Position numbers and translations under genes: made by a program. From Phocaeicola faecalis (GTDB lineage: Bacteria > Bacteroidota > Bacteroidia > Bacteroidales > Bacteroidaceae): a stretch of DNA of 64,000 nucleotides. The notes beneath the pieces were generated by a model, which worked only from the letters and a program-made list of their open reading frames with translations, made no database searches and had not been told where the DNA came from. Location of the stretch: NCBI RefSeq assembly GCF_021730445.1, contig NZ_JADNRM010000001.1, positions 511,004 through 575,003 of the forward strand, read 5' to 3'. Below are positions 9,704 through 19,376 of this stretch, one piece after another (position 1 is the stretch's first letter; every line of letters starts with the position of its first letter).

Positions 9704-10827
9704 TATTTATTGGATATTTAGATTTAGTATTATTCGCATTATGCGCCTTCACTGTTGTCTATATGCTGATATACGCCATAGCAGCAACAGTCAGACGTAC
9801 AGACAAATATTCCGAATCGAGGATAAAACATCGGTTCGCCATCCTCATCCCTGCCTACAAGGATGACGAATACGTCTTTTATGCCATCCGGTCTTTTCTA
9901 CAGCAAGACTACCCCATCGACTGTTTTGACATCATCGTCATTTCCGACCACTTGAAGTCGGAAACCAACCAACAATTGGCCCAACTGCCTATCATATTAT
10001 TAAAAGCCAACTTTAAGAAAAGCTCCAAGACCAAATCCATCAAAGCAGCCCTGTCACAACTCGCAGACGGCCAATACGACATTGCCCTGCTGATGAATGC
10101 CGACAATGTGGTGGAGAAAAACTTCCTGAACGAAATAAACAATACGTATGCAAGCGGTTCCAATGCCATCCAAAGTCACCGGATACGCAAAGACAGGCCC
10201 AACAATGTCATTGTCCTAGACGCCGTGACAGATGAAATCAACAACTCCATCCTGCGGGCCGGCCATGTCAGCTTCGGGCTATCCGCCTCACTCAACGGAT
10301 CGGGCACAGCCATCGACTTCAACTGGCTCAAAGAAAACATCAGGAAACTGAGCGACGATGAGGATGAAAAGACCATTGAATCATTGCTGCTGAGGGAACG
10401 AATCTATGTGGAATACCTGAACCAGACCCACGTATATGCCCTCAAAGACGGTGGAAAGAAACGGTTCTACGCCCAACGCAACAGTTGGATAAAAGCACAA
10501 TACTATTCCCTGTTTACCAACATCGGCAACCTGCCCCATGCCATTTTCAGCGGGAATTTCGACTATGCCGACCGCATCCTGCAATGGCTCATTTTCCCGC
10601 GCACCATCTTGCTGGGACTCATCCTGCTCTTTGGCACCATAATGATATTTTTTGACTGGGCAGCCTGTGTCAAATGGTGGATATTGCTCTTCTGCCTCTT
10701 ATTCACAATGGCTCTGGCAATCCCCAACTACCTGGTAGACGACAAGTTCAACAAAGCGATGAAAGCCATTCCGGTCATGGCTGCAGGGATGGCCGTCAAC
10801 TTCCTTTTCGGGAAAAAGAAAAAGTAA
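9700..10827 (+). CDS. Membrane GT2 glycosyltransferase, first of tandem pair
   Basis: A 375-residue enzyme with an N-terminal membrane helix (about 5-27), a GT2 domain beginning FAILIPAYKDD, a NADN metal site, and two or three C-terminal membrane helices. It is clearly paralogous to the next gene over its whole length (RFAILIPAYK, DIIVISD, INNSILRAGH versus MNNAIFRKGH). Where processive enzymes carry QxxRW, this one has QRNSW, so the Arg is absent; the neighbour keeps QRRRW. It may be a non-processive or altered copy. Confidence 0.85.
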   Translation: MIFIGYLDLVLFALCAFTVVYMLIYAIAATVRRTDKYSESRIKHRFAILIPAYKDDEYVFYAIRSFLQQDYPIDCFDIIVISDHLKSETNQQLAQLPIILLKANFKKSSKTKSIKAALSQLADGQYDIALLMNADNVVEKNFLNEINNTYASGSNAIQSHRIRKDRPNNVIVLDAVTDEINNSILRAGHVSFGLSASLNGSGTAIDFNWLKENIRKLSDDEDEKTIESLLLRERIYVEYLNQTHVYALKDGGKKRFYAQRNSWIKAQYYSLFTNIGNLPHAIFSGNFDYADRILQWLIFPRTILLGLILLFGTIMIFFDWAACVKWWILLFCLLFTMALAIPNYLVDDKFNKAMKAIPVMAAGMAVNFLFGKKKK

Positions 10828-10833
10828 ATTAAT

Positions 10834-11997
10834 ATGCTGTCGGGAACGATACATATCATTGAATTTGTACTATATATCTACTTCGCCGTCTGTGTGGGAT
10901 ATATAGTTATCTTCGCTGTTGCATCTTGTTTCTTCAAGCCACAACAATACCCCGAAAGCCATGAATTCAAACGCTTTGCCATACTCATACCCGCCTATAA
11001 GGAAGACAATGTAATCCTTGACTGCATCCATTCCGTATTACAGCAAACGTATCCTGAAGAGCACTATGACGTCATTGTCATCTCCGACAGAATGAGCGAC
11101 ACCACCAACCGTCTGCTGAGTGACGAACCACGTATCACCTTACTGAAAATACAAGAACCGGAAAGTTCCAAAGCCAAAGCTTTGCGTCTGGCAACAGCAC
11201 ACATCTCCCGCCTCCAATATGATTATGTCATTATATTAGATGCCGACAACCTCATATCCACCGGTTATTTATATGAACTAAACAAAGCAGTATTCCAAGG
11301 TGCAAAAGCGATACAGACACACCGAAAAGCCAAAAACCTGAACTCGGATACAGCCATACTGGATGCAGTCATAGAAGAAATGAACAATGCCATATTCAGA
11401 AAAGGACACATCCGACTAGGATTCTCCTCAGCACTCATCGGCTCGGGAATGGCCTTTGACTTCCAATGGTTTAAGCAAAATATCATACATACACACACCG
11501 CCGGAGAGGACAAAGAATTAGAAGAACTGTTACTCGGCCAAGGCATCCACATAGCATATGCCGATGCGATAGAAACGCTGGACGAAAAGGTACAAAAAGC
11601 AGACACCATGCGCCACCAGCGCCGCCGCTGGATAGCCACCCAACTATTCCTTGCCCTCAAAATGGGAAGCAACCTGCCTTCAGCCCTCCTGCATGGGAAC
11701 CGGGATTATCTATTAAAAACAATTCAGACATTTATCCTTCCGCGCAGCATCCTCATGGCAGTACTGGGCGTCATTTCGCTCATTTATTGTACCGTCTCCC
11801 CACTTTCGTCTGTAAAATGGTGGATTTTGTTTATATTGCTGACCCTATCACTATACATCGCCATCCCTCCCGACATGAGACATAAATATGCAAGCAAAAT
11901 CATAAGGCAAGTTCCTTATTTTGCAATCATAATGACACTTAATTTGTTTCATTTAAAAGGAATGGCAAATAAATTTACCCATACACAACATGGATAG
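10834..11997 (+). CDS. Membrane GT2 glycosyltransferase, second of tandem pair
   Basis: A 387-residue paralogue of the preceding gene with the same plan: one N-terminal helix, GT2 domain (FAILIPAYKED), DADN metal site, intact QRRRW motif and C-terminal membrane segments. The intact motif suggests a processive or at least canonical membrane GT2. It lies 6 nt after the previous gene and 2 nt before the acetyltransferase. The pair looks like a tandem duplication that has diverged. Confidence 0.87.
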   Translation: MLSGTIHIIEFVLYIYFAVCVGYIVIFAVASCFFKPQQYPESHEFKRFAILIPAYKEDNVILDCIHSVLQQTYPEEHYDVIVISDRMSDTTNRLLSDEPRITLLKIQEPESSKAKALRLATAHISRLQYDYVIILDADNLISTGYLYELNKAVFQGAKAIQTHRKAKNLNSDTAILDAVIEEMNNAIFRKGHIRLGFSSALIGSGMAFDFQWFKQNIIHTHTAGEDKELEELLLGQGIHIAYADAIETLDEKVQKADTMRHQRRRWIATQLFLALKMGSNLPSALLHGNRDYLLKTIQTFILPRSILMAVLGVISLIYCTVSPLSSVKWWILFILLTLSLYIAIPPDMRHKYASKIIRQVPYFAIIMTLNLFHLKGMANKFTHTQHG

Positions 11998-11999
11998 CT

Positions 12000-12614
12000 A
12001 TGAATCTAAAGAATTATCTACATAGAAATCCCAAGTTAAAGAAACGGATTCACCGATTCATCATGCATCCGGTGAAAACACGTCCCTATTGGTGGGTACG
12101 GATACTGCAACCATTCTATATCAAAAAAGGAAAAGGAGCAGTCATCTATCGCAGCGTCCGGAAAGACCTGCCCCCCTTCCACCAATTCCGGTTAGGCCAA
12201 TATTCTGTCATTGAAGATTACTCCTGCCTGAACAATGCCGTAGGAGATATCATTATCGGCGATTATTGCCGAATCGGACTGAGCAACACGGTTATCGGCC
12301 CCATCCAAATAGACAACGGAGTCAATATTTCTCAAAATGTAGTCCTCATCGGCTTGAACCATAACTATCGCGACATCACCAAAGGTATCATCGAACAAGG
12401 CATCACCACCTCCCCCATCCATATCGGAGAGCATACCATTATCGGGGCCAACGTGATTGTACTGCCCGGTGTAAACATTGGGAAACACTGCTTTATCGGT
12501 GCCGGCTGTGTGGTGACTAAAGACATTCCTGATTACTGCGTCACGGTGGGCAACCCGGCACGTATCATCAAGCGGTTTAATCCACAAACACAAATGTGGG
12601 AAAAAGTCAACTGA
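12000..12614 (+). CDS. Left-handed beta-helix acetyltransferase
   Basis: A 204-residue hexapeptide-repeat acyltransferase. Isoleucine-rich hexapeptide turns (IIIGDYCRIGLSNTVIG, HIGEHTIIGANVIVLPG) span about 80-185, with a probable catalytic His in GLNHNYRD and the family ending GNPARIIKRF. It probably transfers acetyl from acetyl-CoA to a sugar of the repeat unit in the cytoplasm. Located between glycosyltransferases in the same operon with 2-6 nt spacing. Confidence 0.88.
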   Translation: MNLKNYLHRNPKLKKRIHRFIMHPVKTRPYWWVRILQPFYIKKGKGAVIYRSVRKDLPPFHQFRLGQYSVIEDYSCLNNAVGDIIIGDYCRIGLSNTVIGPIQIDNGVNISQNVVLIGLNHNYRDITKGIIEQGITTSPIHIGEHTIIGANVIVLPGVNIGKHCFIGAGCVVTKDIPDYCVTVGNPARIIKRFNPQTQMWEKVN

Positions 12615-12620
12615 ACAACT

Positions 12621-13445
12621 ATGGAAAAAGAAATTAAAATATTAGTCTGTGCACACCGGGAAGCAGCCCTCCCGCCCCATAAATACTTCTACCCCATCCA
12701 GGTAGGAGCCGCCCTCACCAACACCCGGTTCTACCATGCGCAAGACAATACCGGTGACAACATTTCTGACAAGAATCCCCATTTTTGTGAGTTGACAGCA
12801 CATTACTGGGCTTGGAAAAACATAAGATGCGACATCATCGGACTGAACCATTACAGGCGTTTCTTTGATTTCTACCGACCGTTCGCCTCCTTTTCGCCCG
12901 ACAGAAGTTTTGTAGACCGTGACACATTTCTGAAAAAGAAATATTGCTTTCCCGATGTAGAGAAGTTATTGAATGATTATGACATCATACTCCCGTCCAA
13001 ACGTCATTATCCTTACAATGTGGGCACGCAGTATGCCGTTTTCCACATTGTAAACGACCTCCATATATTAAAAGAAGTGATTCATGATATCAGCCCCGAA
13101 TACTCCACCGCCTTCGACACACTGATGTATCACAGCAATGCCTATTCCGGTTATAATATGTTCATCACCCGATGGAAACATTTTGACGGATACTCCGAAT
13201 GGCTATTCAAGGTTTTATTCGAACTGGAAAAACGTATAAAGCTCTCCGGTTACCCCGACCAAGCCCGGCTGTTCGGCTATTTATCCGAACGGCTCATCAA
13301 CATATATTGCATCCGAAACCGGTTGAAGGTGAAGTACATTCCTGTCATCATGCCCCTGAATGAAGCATTCCGAAATCCCGGCAACCTCCGTTACACCCTG
13401 CGCCGCTTAAAAAACGACTTGATATATAAACTTACAAAACTATAA
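12621..13445 (+). CDS. DUF4422 glycosyltransferase-like protein (copy 1)
   Basis: A 274-residue DUF4422 family protein, recognised by ILVCAHRE, the GDNIS segment, FCELTAHYWAWKN and GLNHYRRFF. The family is associated with polysaccharide loci and presumed to be glycosyltransferases, but the reaction is not established. A second copy lies on the other strand at 19377-20270 with the same ordered motifs. Member of the rightward operon, 6 nt after the acetyltransferase. Confidence 0.85.
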   Translation: MEKEIKILVCAHREAALPPHKYFYPIQVGAALTNTRFYHAQDNTGDNISDKNPHFCELTAHYWAWKNIRCDIIGLNHYRRFFDFYRPFASFSPDRSFVDRDTFLKKKYCFPDVEKLLNDYDIILPSKRHYPYNVGTQYAVFHIVNDLHILKEVIHDISPEYSTAFDTLMYHSNAYSGYNMFITRWKHFDGYSEWLFKVLFELEKRIKLSGYPDQARLFGYLSERLINIYCIRNRLKVKYIPVIMPLNEAFRNPGNLRYTLRRLKNDLIYKLTKL

Positions 13446-13448
13446 AGT

Positions 13449-14414
13449 ATGCCACTCGTATCCGTCATCATCCCAATCTATAACACCGAACGATTCCTGC
13501 CCAAATGCATAGAAAGCGTTCTGGCACAAACCTTGTCGGACATCGAGATAATCCTGATTGACGATGGAAGTACAGACAACAGCGGGAAGATATGCGACAG
13601 CTATGCCTGTAAAGACAAAAGAATACATGTGACACACACTCCCAATCACGGAGTCAGTCATGCACGGAATAAAGGAATAGAACTGAGCCAAGGAAAGTAC
13701 ATCCATTTCACCGACAGTGACGACCGGATGGAGCCCGAAATGTTATCGGAACTCTATCGTCTCATCCTCCGATATAATGCAAATATGTCTACATGCGGTT
13801 ACTTGATTGAAGACGAAAACGAAAATATCATTTACCAAATAAAAGAAAAGCAGACCTACGTCATGAATAAGCGGGAAGGCATATCTTCTTTATTTCATGA
13901 CTCTTATTACAGATATAAAGGCAATTTATGGGACAAGCTATACGATAAAAAGATTATTGACAAGCATCAACTGACATTCAACGAAAACATAGACTACAAT
14001 GAAGACCGGCTCTTCATCTTCCAATACATGATGCACTGCACATCAATAGCCTGCACCACCCTTCCCTATTATCACTATATCATCAGAAATGCAAGTGCCA
14101 TGCACACATTCGGAAATTCATATCGCGCCAACATGTGTACATTTATGGATGCTTTTGATATTATGGCCACCCTCTCCGCCTCCTTTCCCGAGTCTGTCGG
14201 GCGAGCCTTGTCACAAGATTACATCCACAGCTCGATTTCGTTCTTCAAAAAATATGCCACTCAAATGCCCATGCATGAAATACAAAACCGGATTCGCACT
14301 ATCAAAAGAAACCACTATCCCTGTCTCTCCGTATGTGAGAAAATAAAGTACACACTATCCTTTGTCCGCATACTGGTTCTTAAAAAAATCCATCGTCAGC
14401 CCATCCAACGATAG
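13449..14414 (+). CDS. GT2 glycosyltransferase, last gene of the rightward operon
   Basis: A 321-residue GT2 enzyme: VSVIIPIYNTERFLPKCIESVL, LIDDGSTDNS, and DSDDRM as the DXD metal site. The C-terminal third is basic (ending KKIHRQPIQR). Its last 19 nt overlap the 3' end of the converging GT2 gene at 14396. Cytoplasmic or membrane-peripheral; specificity unknown. Confidence 0.88.
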   Translation: MPLVSVIIPIYNTERFLPKCIESVLAQTLSDIEIILIDDGSTDNSGKICDSYACKDKRIHVTHTPNHGVSHARNKGIELSQGKYIHFTDSDDRMEPEMLSELYRLILRYNANMSTCGYLIEDENENIIYQIKEKQTYVMNKREGISSLFHDSYYRYKGNLWDKLYDKKIIDKHQLTFNENIDYNEDRLFIFQYMMHCTSIACTTLPYYHYIIRNASAMHTFGNSYRANMCTFMDAFDIMATLSASFPESVGRALSQDYIHSSISFFKKYATQMPMHEIQNRIRTIKRNHYPCLSVCEKIKYTLSFVRILVLKKIHRQPIQR

Positions 14415-15199
14415 CAGCGCAGCAAAAACTTCACCAGCCTATAAACCATCCGATGAAATCCGGCCGTCCTGTTCAATTCAGGAATCAATTCCAACAAAGG
14501 AGAATCTGCATATTTATATTTTTCATAATCCTTCAACACCCTTTCAGGAAAAAATGCCTCCAGCACACACTGCCTCTCCTCACCTAGCAAACCAGTCTGC
14601 GTAGTACTTAATCCCGACATATCATAATCTGAAATGATTTTATCCAGCCTGCGATAAGAAGCGTGCTGAAAAATCAACCTGTCCACAAAAAAAGACCAAT
14701 CCGCAACCAATACCAAAGACTCGTCAAACCCTCCCTTTTCAAACAGCATCCTCCTGATAAAAGCAGCCTGATGAGGAGGATGATTTCTAAACAAATCCAT
14801 CATAGACAAATCATCACAGGGAGGCACTTTAAGCCTTCCGGTCCCCCCACACACCACCGTTCCAATAGCAATATCCACATCAAGCTTCTGCGCCGCCACC
14901 CATTCCAAAACAGAAGAGTCGTGAAAACAGTCTCCCGAGTTCATAAACACCAGATATTCGCCATGAGCCTGTGCAATCCCTTTGTTCATCGCATGATAGA
15001 TACCCTTGTCGGACTCGGACACCCAATAACCCAGCCGCGCAGCACACTGTTCAATCACCTCTGCACTGCCATCCGTAGAACCACCGTCAATAATAATGTA
15101 TTCGTAATCTCCAAAAGACTGACCAAACACACTCTTCATCGTCTTCTGCAGACCAACTTTATTATTATAATTTATCGTTATAATGGTAAATTTATTCAT
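14396..15199 (-). CDS. GT2 glycosyltransferase, last gene of the leftward operon
   Basis: A 267-residue enzyme when started at the ATG at 15199, which overlaps the upstream stop as ATGA. A TTG at 15211 would add four residues and is less likely. Seen: FTIITINYNN, IIIDGGSTDGS, an NSGD metal site (MNSGDCF) and HQAAFIRR, the pattern of WcaA-like small GT2s. Its end overlaps the converging GT2 gene by 19 nt. Product specificity unknown. Confidence 0.87.
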   Translation of the reverse strand: MNKFTIITINYNNKVGLQKTMKSVFGQSFGDYEYIIIDGGSTDGSAEVIEQCAARLGYWVSESDKGIYHAMNKGIAQAHGEYLVFMNSGDCFHDSSVLEWVAAQKLDVDIAIGTVVCGGTGRLKVPPCDDLSMMDLFRNHPPHQAAFIRRMLFEKGGFDESLVLVADWSFFVDRLIFQHASYRRLDKIISDYDMSGLSTTQTGLLGEERQCVLEAFFPERVLKDYEKYKYADSPLLELIPELNRTAGFHRMVYRLVKFLLRCYRWMG

Positions 15200-16029
15200 T
15201 GCTTTATCCAATCAAAAAAACGAAGCACAGTGCCAACTGCCATGCCAGCCATGCCCAACACCAAACGTACTCCCACCGACGGCTTATTGCAGGGATGACA
15301 CCCATTGTATTCCGTCATACAGTCCAACATCCTCTTGAAATAAGCCAACTTCAAACTTGTATAATTTCCTTCCCAATACTCCCTACCATTGGTGCCTGAT
15401 ATTCCACGCCACAAAGGACGTATTAAGAAAGGATAAAAGACAAAATCTTTTTGTTCATCAATGCTCGTAAAAAGAATATGCTCAAAGTTACACCCCCTGC
15501 TGTCGTCTATCCCCTCCTTACGCGCCAAAAACGAATGCTGCAAGAAATCTTTACCGGTAATAAACATTCTGCTGTCCGAATACCTCTCCCTCCTATCCAT
15601 CTCACTCTGAATATCACAGCGAGGAAGGATATACCGATGAAACCCTATCATGCTATTTACATTCAATAATTTTAACCGTCCTGTTATCTTCACCAAAAAA
15701 TCACACTGACGGACAAACAAAGAATGCTCTAATGCATACTCCAAGATGAGTGCCTCTCCATATCCTTTTCCTTTTTTCCTGTCGAACTCCTCATTTCCTT
15801 GAAATGTAAGAAATTCCAAACGTCCACAATCTACAAACTTCCGAAAATCCCCACTGATATCAGTCCCCGAATTCTCAACAAAAACAATCGGATAATCCGT
15901 CTGTAAAAGATAAAACTCCAGTGCGTCCTCATACTGCCTCCTCCGTATATCCACATCCGTCAGAGAAGTATGAATCATCTTCCCCGGATTGATACAGGCA
16001 GTGAGCACAATGACATATTTATTTCCCAT
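15196..16029 (-). CDS. Hypothetical polysaccharide-locus protein
   Basis: A 277-residue protein that I do not recognise. It begins YVIVLTACINPG, contains a DFLVKITGR segment and ends in a short hydrophobic stretch (LVLGMAGMAVGTVLRFFDW), possibly a membrane anchor. Segments such as YPIVFVENSG are compatible with a glycosyltransferase fold, but there is no clear DXD. It lies 4 nt after the Wzt gene and overlaps the GT2 start by 4 nt, so a role in making or modifying the exported glycan is likely by context only. Confidence 0.6.
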   Translation of the reverse strand: MGNKYVIVLTACINPGKMIHTSLTDVDIRRRQYEDALEFYLLQTDYPIVFVENSGTDISGDFRKFVDCGRLEFLTFQGNEEFDRKKGKGYGEALILEYALEHSLFVRQCDFLVKITGRLKLLNVNSMIGFHRYILPRCDIQSEMDRRERYSDSRMFITGKDFLQHSFLARKEGIDDSRGCNFEHILFTSIDEQKDFVFYPFLIRPLWRGISGTNGREYWEGNYTSLKLAYFKRMLDCMTEYNGCHPCNKPSVGVRLVLGMAGMAVGTVLRFFDWIKQ

Positions 16030-16033
16030 ACCG

Positions 16034-17311
16034 CTATTCTTCCACTTTTCGCAAATAGTCCAGCCAATCCTCTCTGAACAGCGAACTCTTGATATTAAGA
16101 TGTTCGCAAAAACGATTTCCGAAGAAAGAAGTACCGGGAAGAACGGTAAAGTACAAATTAGACTTCTCTGTGGTATAGCGTTTTACATTCCGCTCAGCAA
16201 TATCAAAAGCGATATGATAACTTCCATCAGACAATGTATAAGGAAGAATGACAAACTTAAGTTCATAAATACCGGGAGAAAGCGTCGTCATAATCCGCGA
16301 ATCATTATAATCCGTCCGTGCCAAAGGATAGCCCCAAGAACTGTATAAATTAAATCCAATCACCAGCGACGGTATCTGCCTGGCCACCTTCACTTTCATG
16401 TACACCCTTATTTCGGAATCGTTATAAAATATACCGTCGTGATTCGAATCCATCGAAGCAGACAACAGCTGAAGCACGTCGGGGTCACCATCCGCGCTTG
16501 TAAATACCCGCTGCACAGTAATACCTTTTTGATAAGCATTTATTACCTCACCTATGCTATCCGACATCGCAACACTGCCATTCTCCAGCAAAATACCTTT
16601 ACGACACAACTGCTGCATACTTCCCATATTGTGACTCACAAACAGCACCGTTCTTCCTTCTCCTTTCGCCACATCCTGCATCTTGCCGATTGCTTTGCGT
16701 TGAAACTCCGCATCGCCCACCGCCAAGACCTCATCCACCACCAGAATCTCCGGTTCCAAATGAGCGGCCACGGCAAAGCCCAGTCTCACCGTCATCCCCG
16801 AAGAATAACGCTTGACCGGCGTATCAATATATTTCTCCACACCGGCAAAGTCGACAATTTCACTCAGCTTACGGGTGATTTCGTGCCTCGTCATGCCCAT
16901 AATGGCACCATTCATGTAAACATTCTCGCGTCCAGTCAGGTCGGGATGAAAGCCTGTGCCCACCTCCAACAACGAAGCGATACGCCCCCTCACCCTAACG
17001 CATCCCATCGTGGGAGAAGTGACACGAGACAATATTTTCAGCAAAGTAGACTTGCCCGCCCCATTCTTGCCAATGATGCCCAACACCTCTCCCTGCTCCA
17101 CCTTAAAGTCAATATCTTTCAAAGCCCACACAAAGTTTCCCATCGCTTTCCGCGAACGGTCATTCACTTCGCCGATACGCAAATAAGGGTCTTCCTTTCC
17201 GCGTATCCGTGCCCACCAGCGATTCAGGTCACGGCTCAATGTGCCTGTACCGATAGAGCCCAGAGCGTATTGTTTACTTACATTATCAAATTCAATTGCT
17301 ATATTGCCCAT
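16034..17311 (-). CDS. Polysaccharide ABC exporter ATPase (Wzt-like) with C-terminal glycan-binding domain
   Basis: ATPase of a Wzm/Wzt-type O-antigen/teichoic-acid exporter, 425 residues from the ATG at 17311. A TTG at 17326 would overlap the permease stop and is less likely. Seen: GKNGAGKST Walker A, YSSGMTVRLGFA signature and EILVVDEVLAVGD Walker B within the first 230 residues. A further ~170-residue beta-rich tail matches the length of Wzt C-terminal domains, which read a cap on the finished glycan. The permease lies immediately upstream. It powers inner-membrane export of a finished lipid-linked chain. Confidence 0.92.
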   Translation of the reverse strand: MGNIAIEFDNVSKQYALGSIGTGTLSRDLNRWWARIRGKEDPYLRIGEVNDRSRKAMGNFVWALKDIDFKVEQGEVLGIIGKNGAGKSTLLKILSRVTSPTMGCVRVRGRIASLLEVGTGFHPDLTGRENVYMNGAIMGMTRHEITRKLSEIVDFAGVEKYIDTPVKRYSSGMTVRLGFAVAAHLEPEILVVDEVLAVGDAEFQRKAIGKMQDVAKGEGRTVLFVSHNMGSMQQLCRKGILLENGSVAMSDSIGEVINAYQKGITVQRVFTSADGDPDVLQLLSASMDSNHDGIFYNDSEIRVYMKVKVARQIPSLVIGFNLYSSWGYPLARTDYNDSRIMTTLSPGIYELKFVILPYTLSDGSYHIAFDIAERNVKRYTTEKSNLYFTVLPGTSFFGNRFCEHLNIKSSLFREDWLDYLRKVEE

Positions 17312-17322
17312 ACTACATATTG

Positions 17323-18195
17323 TCAAATTACATCCATAAAACTACGTTGCACTTTATTGAAAGTGACCATTCCCCACACCATAATCAGAACCGTGAAAAG
17401 GAAACTGTATCCCAAATACCACCAACTGAAAACTCCTTCACCCAAGAATCCATATTTAAACGTTTCGATAATGGAAGTCAACGGATTAGCCACTATCAGC
17501 CACATATATTCTTCATGATTTTGCTGCATCACCGACAGGGGATAAATGACCGGAGTGGCATACATCCACAACTGCACCCCAAAAGTAACCAAGAACCTCA
17601 AATCACGGTATTTGGTGGTAAGCGAAGAAATCAGCAGACCGAAACCAAGCCCCAACCCGGCCAGCATCAGCACCAACAAAGGGAAGAGAAAAGCATACTC
17701 ATTCATCGAAAAATCATATCTGTTCCACACAGCATCGTCAGACACACAATACAGACAAATGAAAAGAAACAGCATAAACTGGATACCCATTTTCACCAGA
17801 CAGGACACCACGATAGACAACGGAACAATCAGCCGCGGAAAGTAAACTTTTCCGAAAACATTTTGATTGGCATTAAACGTATCCGAACAACGGTTCATGC
17901 AGTCGGAAAAATAATTCCAGCACAGCAGTCCCGCCATATAGAACAACGGCTGGGGAAGCCCATCTGTAGAGATACCGGCTATGCCGCCAAAGACGAACAT
18001 AAACATCAGAACCGTGAACAACGGCTGCAACACAAACCACAGCGGACCCAATATTGTTTGTTTATAAAAAGTCACAATGTCACGATGGATATACATCACC
18101 AGCAAATCACGATAACGCCACAACTCCCGCAAGTCCAACTTGAAAAGTCCCGTTTTCGGCACAATCACCAGTGACCATTTTTCCTCTTCCATCAT
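17323..18195 (-). CDS. Polysaccharide ABC exporter permease (Wzm-like)
   Basis: ABC-2 type membrane subunit. I prefer the ATG at 18195 (290 residues) because it overlaps the upstream glycosyltransferase stop as ATGA; an ATG at 18216 would add seven residues. Seen: LRELWRYRDLLVMYIHRDI near the N-terminus, typical of TagG/Wzm permeases, then about six hydrophobic helices and the family segment NPLTSIIETFKYGFLG. It forms the channel for the Wzt ATPase encoded 11 nt downstream. Confidence 0.92.
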   Translation of the reverse strand: MMEEEKWSLVIVPKTGLFKLDLRELWRYRDLLVMYIHRDIVTFYKQTILGPLWFVLQPLFTVLMFMFVFGGIAGISTDGLPQPLFYMAGLLCWNYFSDCMNRCSDTFNANQNVFGKVYFPRLIVPLSIVVSCLVKMGIQFMLFLFICLYCVSDDAVWNRYDFSMNEYAFLFPLLVLMLAGLGLGFGLLISSLTTKYRDLRFLVTFGVQLWMYATPVIYPLSVMQQNHEEYMWLIVANPLTSIIETFKYGFLGEGVFSWWYLGYSFLFTVLIMVWGMVTFNKVQRSFMDVI

Positions 18196-19364
18196 CTGAT
18201 TATCTTTTGCTTCCATTCTTCTATGACTTTATCCATACTAAACTCGCGTGCACAATCCACAGCAGCCCTGCCCCTTTCGGCCAAATCCGCACTTGCAGCC
18301 ATGTCGAACATCCGGTCTGCCAACTCCGCTATATTTCCGTTTTCAAAAAGCATCGCCGCACGGCTTTCTCCCAGCAGTTCCTCTACGACAGGCAGGTTTG
18401 AAGCAATGACCGGCAAACCGTGCGCCAGTGCCTCCATCAGCACCAACGGCATTCCCTCCCATCTCGACGCCAAAACATAAACTCCGGCGCGGAGGTAATA
18501 AGAATGTACATCATCGGTAAACGAATCTATCCTCACCCTGTCCTTCAACCCATGTTTCGCTATCAAAGAACGATACAAAGCCTCTTCGGGCCCCTCGCCC
18601 ACAATAACAAGATTCCATTGCACATTCCGCTTGGCGAACAAGGCAAATGCCTCTATCAACAAATCAAAACCTTTATGATTCTTAGAGAAGCGTCCCACCG
18701 ATAAAAAAGATTTATTGCCGGGCTGAGTACACTCCTTCACTTCCATGGTCAGCGGATTGTATATCACCCTCGTTTCCAGTCCCAGCTCCTTCATATATCT
18801 CTGTTGGTCCCTCCGGCTCAGGACAATAGTCCGCTCAATGTCAACCATCCGATTGCAGAAAAACGACTTCAACCGAGGAAGATACGGATGCTTCTTTTCA
18901 AAAAGCGCTTCATAAGAATTGTGCATCCAAGCCGCCGTTCGCTGCACATTCAACTCGAACCGGACAATAGCCAAATGAAGAGAACAATAAGCATGCACGC
19001 CAATCGCCACGTTATAGTTTCCGTCATTTATTTTCTCTACCAGTTCTTCCTGATAAGGCAATAAGAAAAAGCTCCGTGCATACATAGAGCAAGTCCATTC
19101 ATTCTTCGGAAGTAAATATTTAAATACAAAACTGCAGCACTTCTGTCGCAAACGCCGCCAGATACTGACCGGAGCATAGGTGAGGGACACAAACCTGACC
19201 GAAGACCTATCGTAACCATACCGGTGGGTCTGTCTAATGTCATCCGTGGTCAATATCGTGACCTCATATTCCTCCGAAAGCCGCTTCGCCACTTCCGCCA
19301 GTACGCGTTGCACTCCGCCAACGCCGAAAACCGTATCACAATAAAAAAGAATTTTCTTCATCAC
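18192..19364 (-). CDS. GT4 glycosyltransferase
   Basis: A 390-residue GT-B enzyme. Seen: GGVQRVLAEVAKRL near the N-terminus, SVGRFSKNHKGFDLLIEAF at the start of the C-terminal Rossmann domain, and the E-x7-E motif in SRWEGMPLVLMEALAHGLPV. Retaining transferase that adds a nucleotide-activated sugar in the cytoplasm. It lies between DUF4422 (12 nt upstream) and wzm. Donor and acceptor unknown. Confidence 0.9.
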   Translation of the reverse strand: MMKKILFYCDTVFGVGGVQRVLAEVAKRLSEEYEVTILTTDDIRQTHRYGYDRSSVRFVSLTYAPVSIWRRLRQKCCSFVFKYLLPKNEWTCSMYARSFFLLPYQEELVEKINDGNYNVAIGVHAYCSLHLAIVRFELNVQRTAAWMHNSYEALFEKKHPYLPRLKSFFCNRMVDIERTIVLSRRDQQRYMKELGLETRVIYNPLTMEVKECTQPGNKSFLSVGRFSKNHKGFDLLIEAFALFAKRNVQWNLVIVGEGPEEALYRSLIAKHGLKDRVRIDSFTDDVHSYYLRAGVYVLASRWEGMPLVLMEALAHGLPVIASNLPVVEELLGESRAAMLFENGNIAELADRMFDMAASADLAERGRAAVDCAREFSMDKVIEEWKQKIIR

Positions 19365-19376
19365 TCATCCGTTTCA

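Noticed and set aside
16439-17518. 359-codon frame opposite wzt
   Set aside because: Antisense to Walker A, signature and Walker B motifs of an ABC ATPase.
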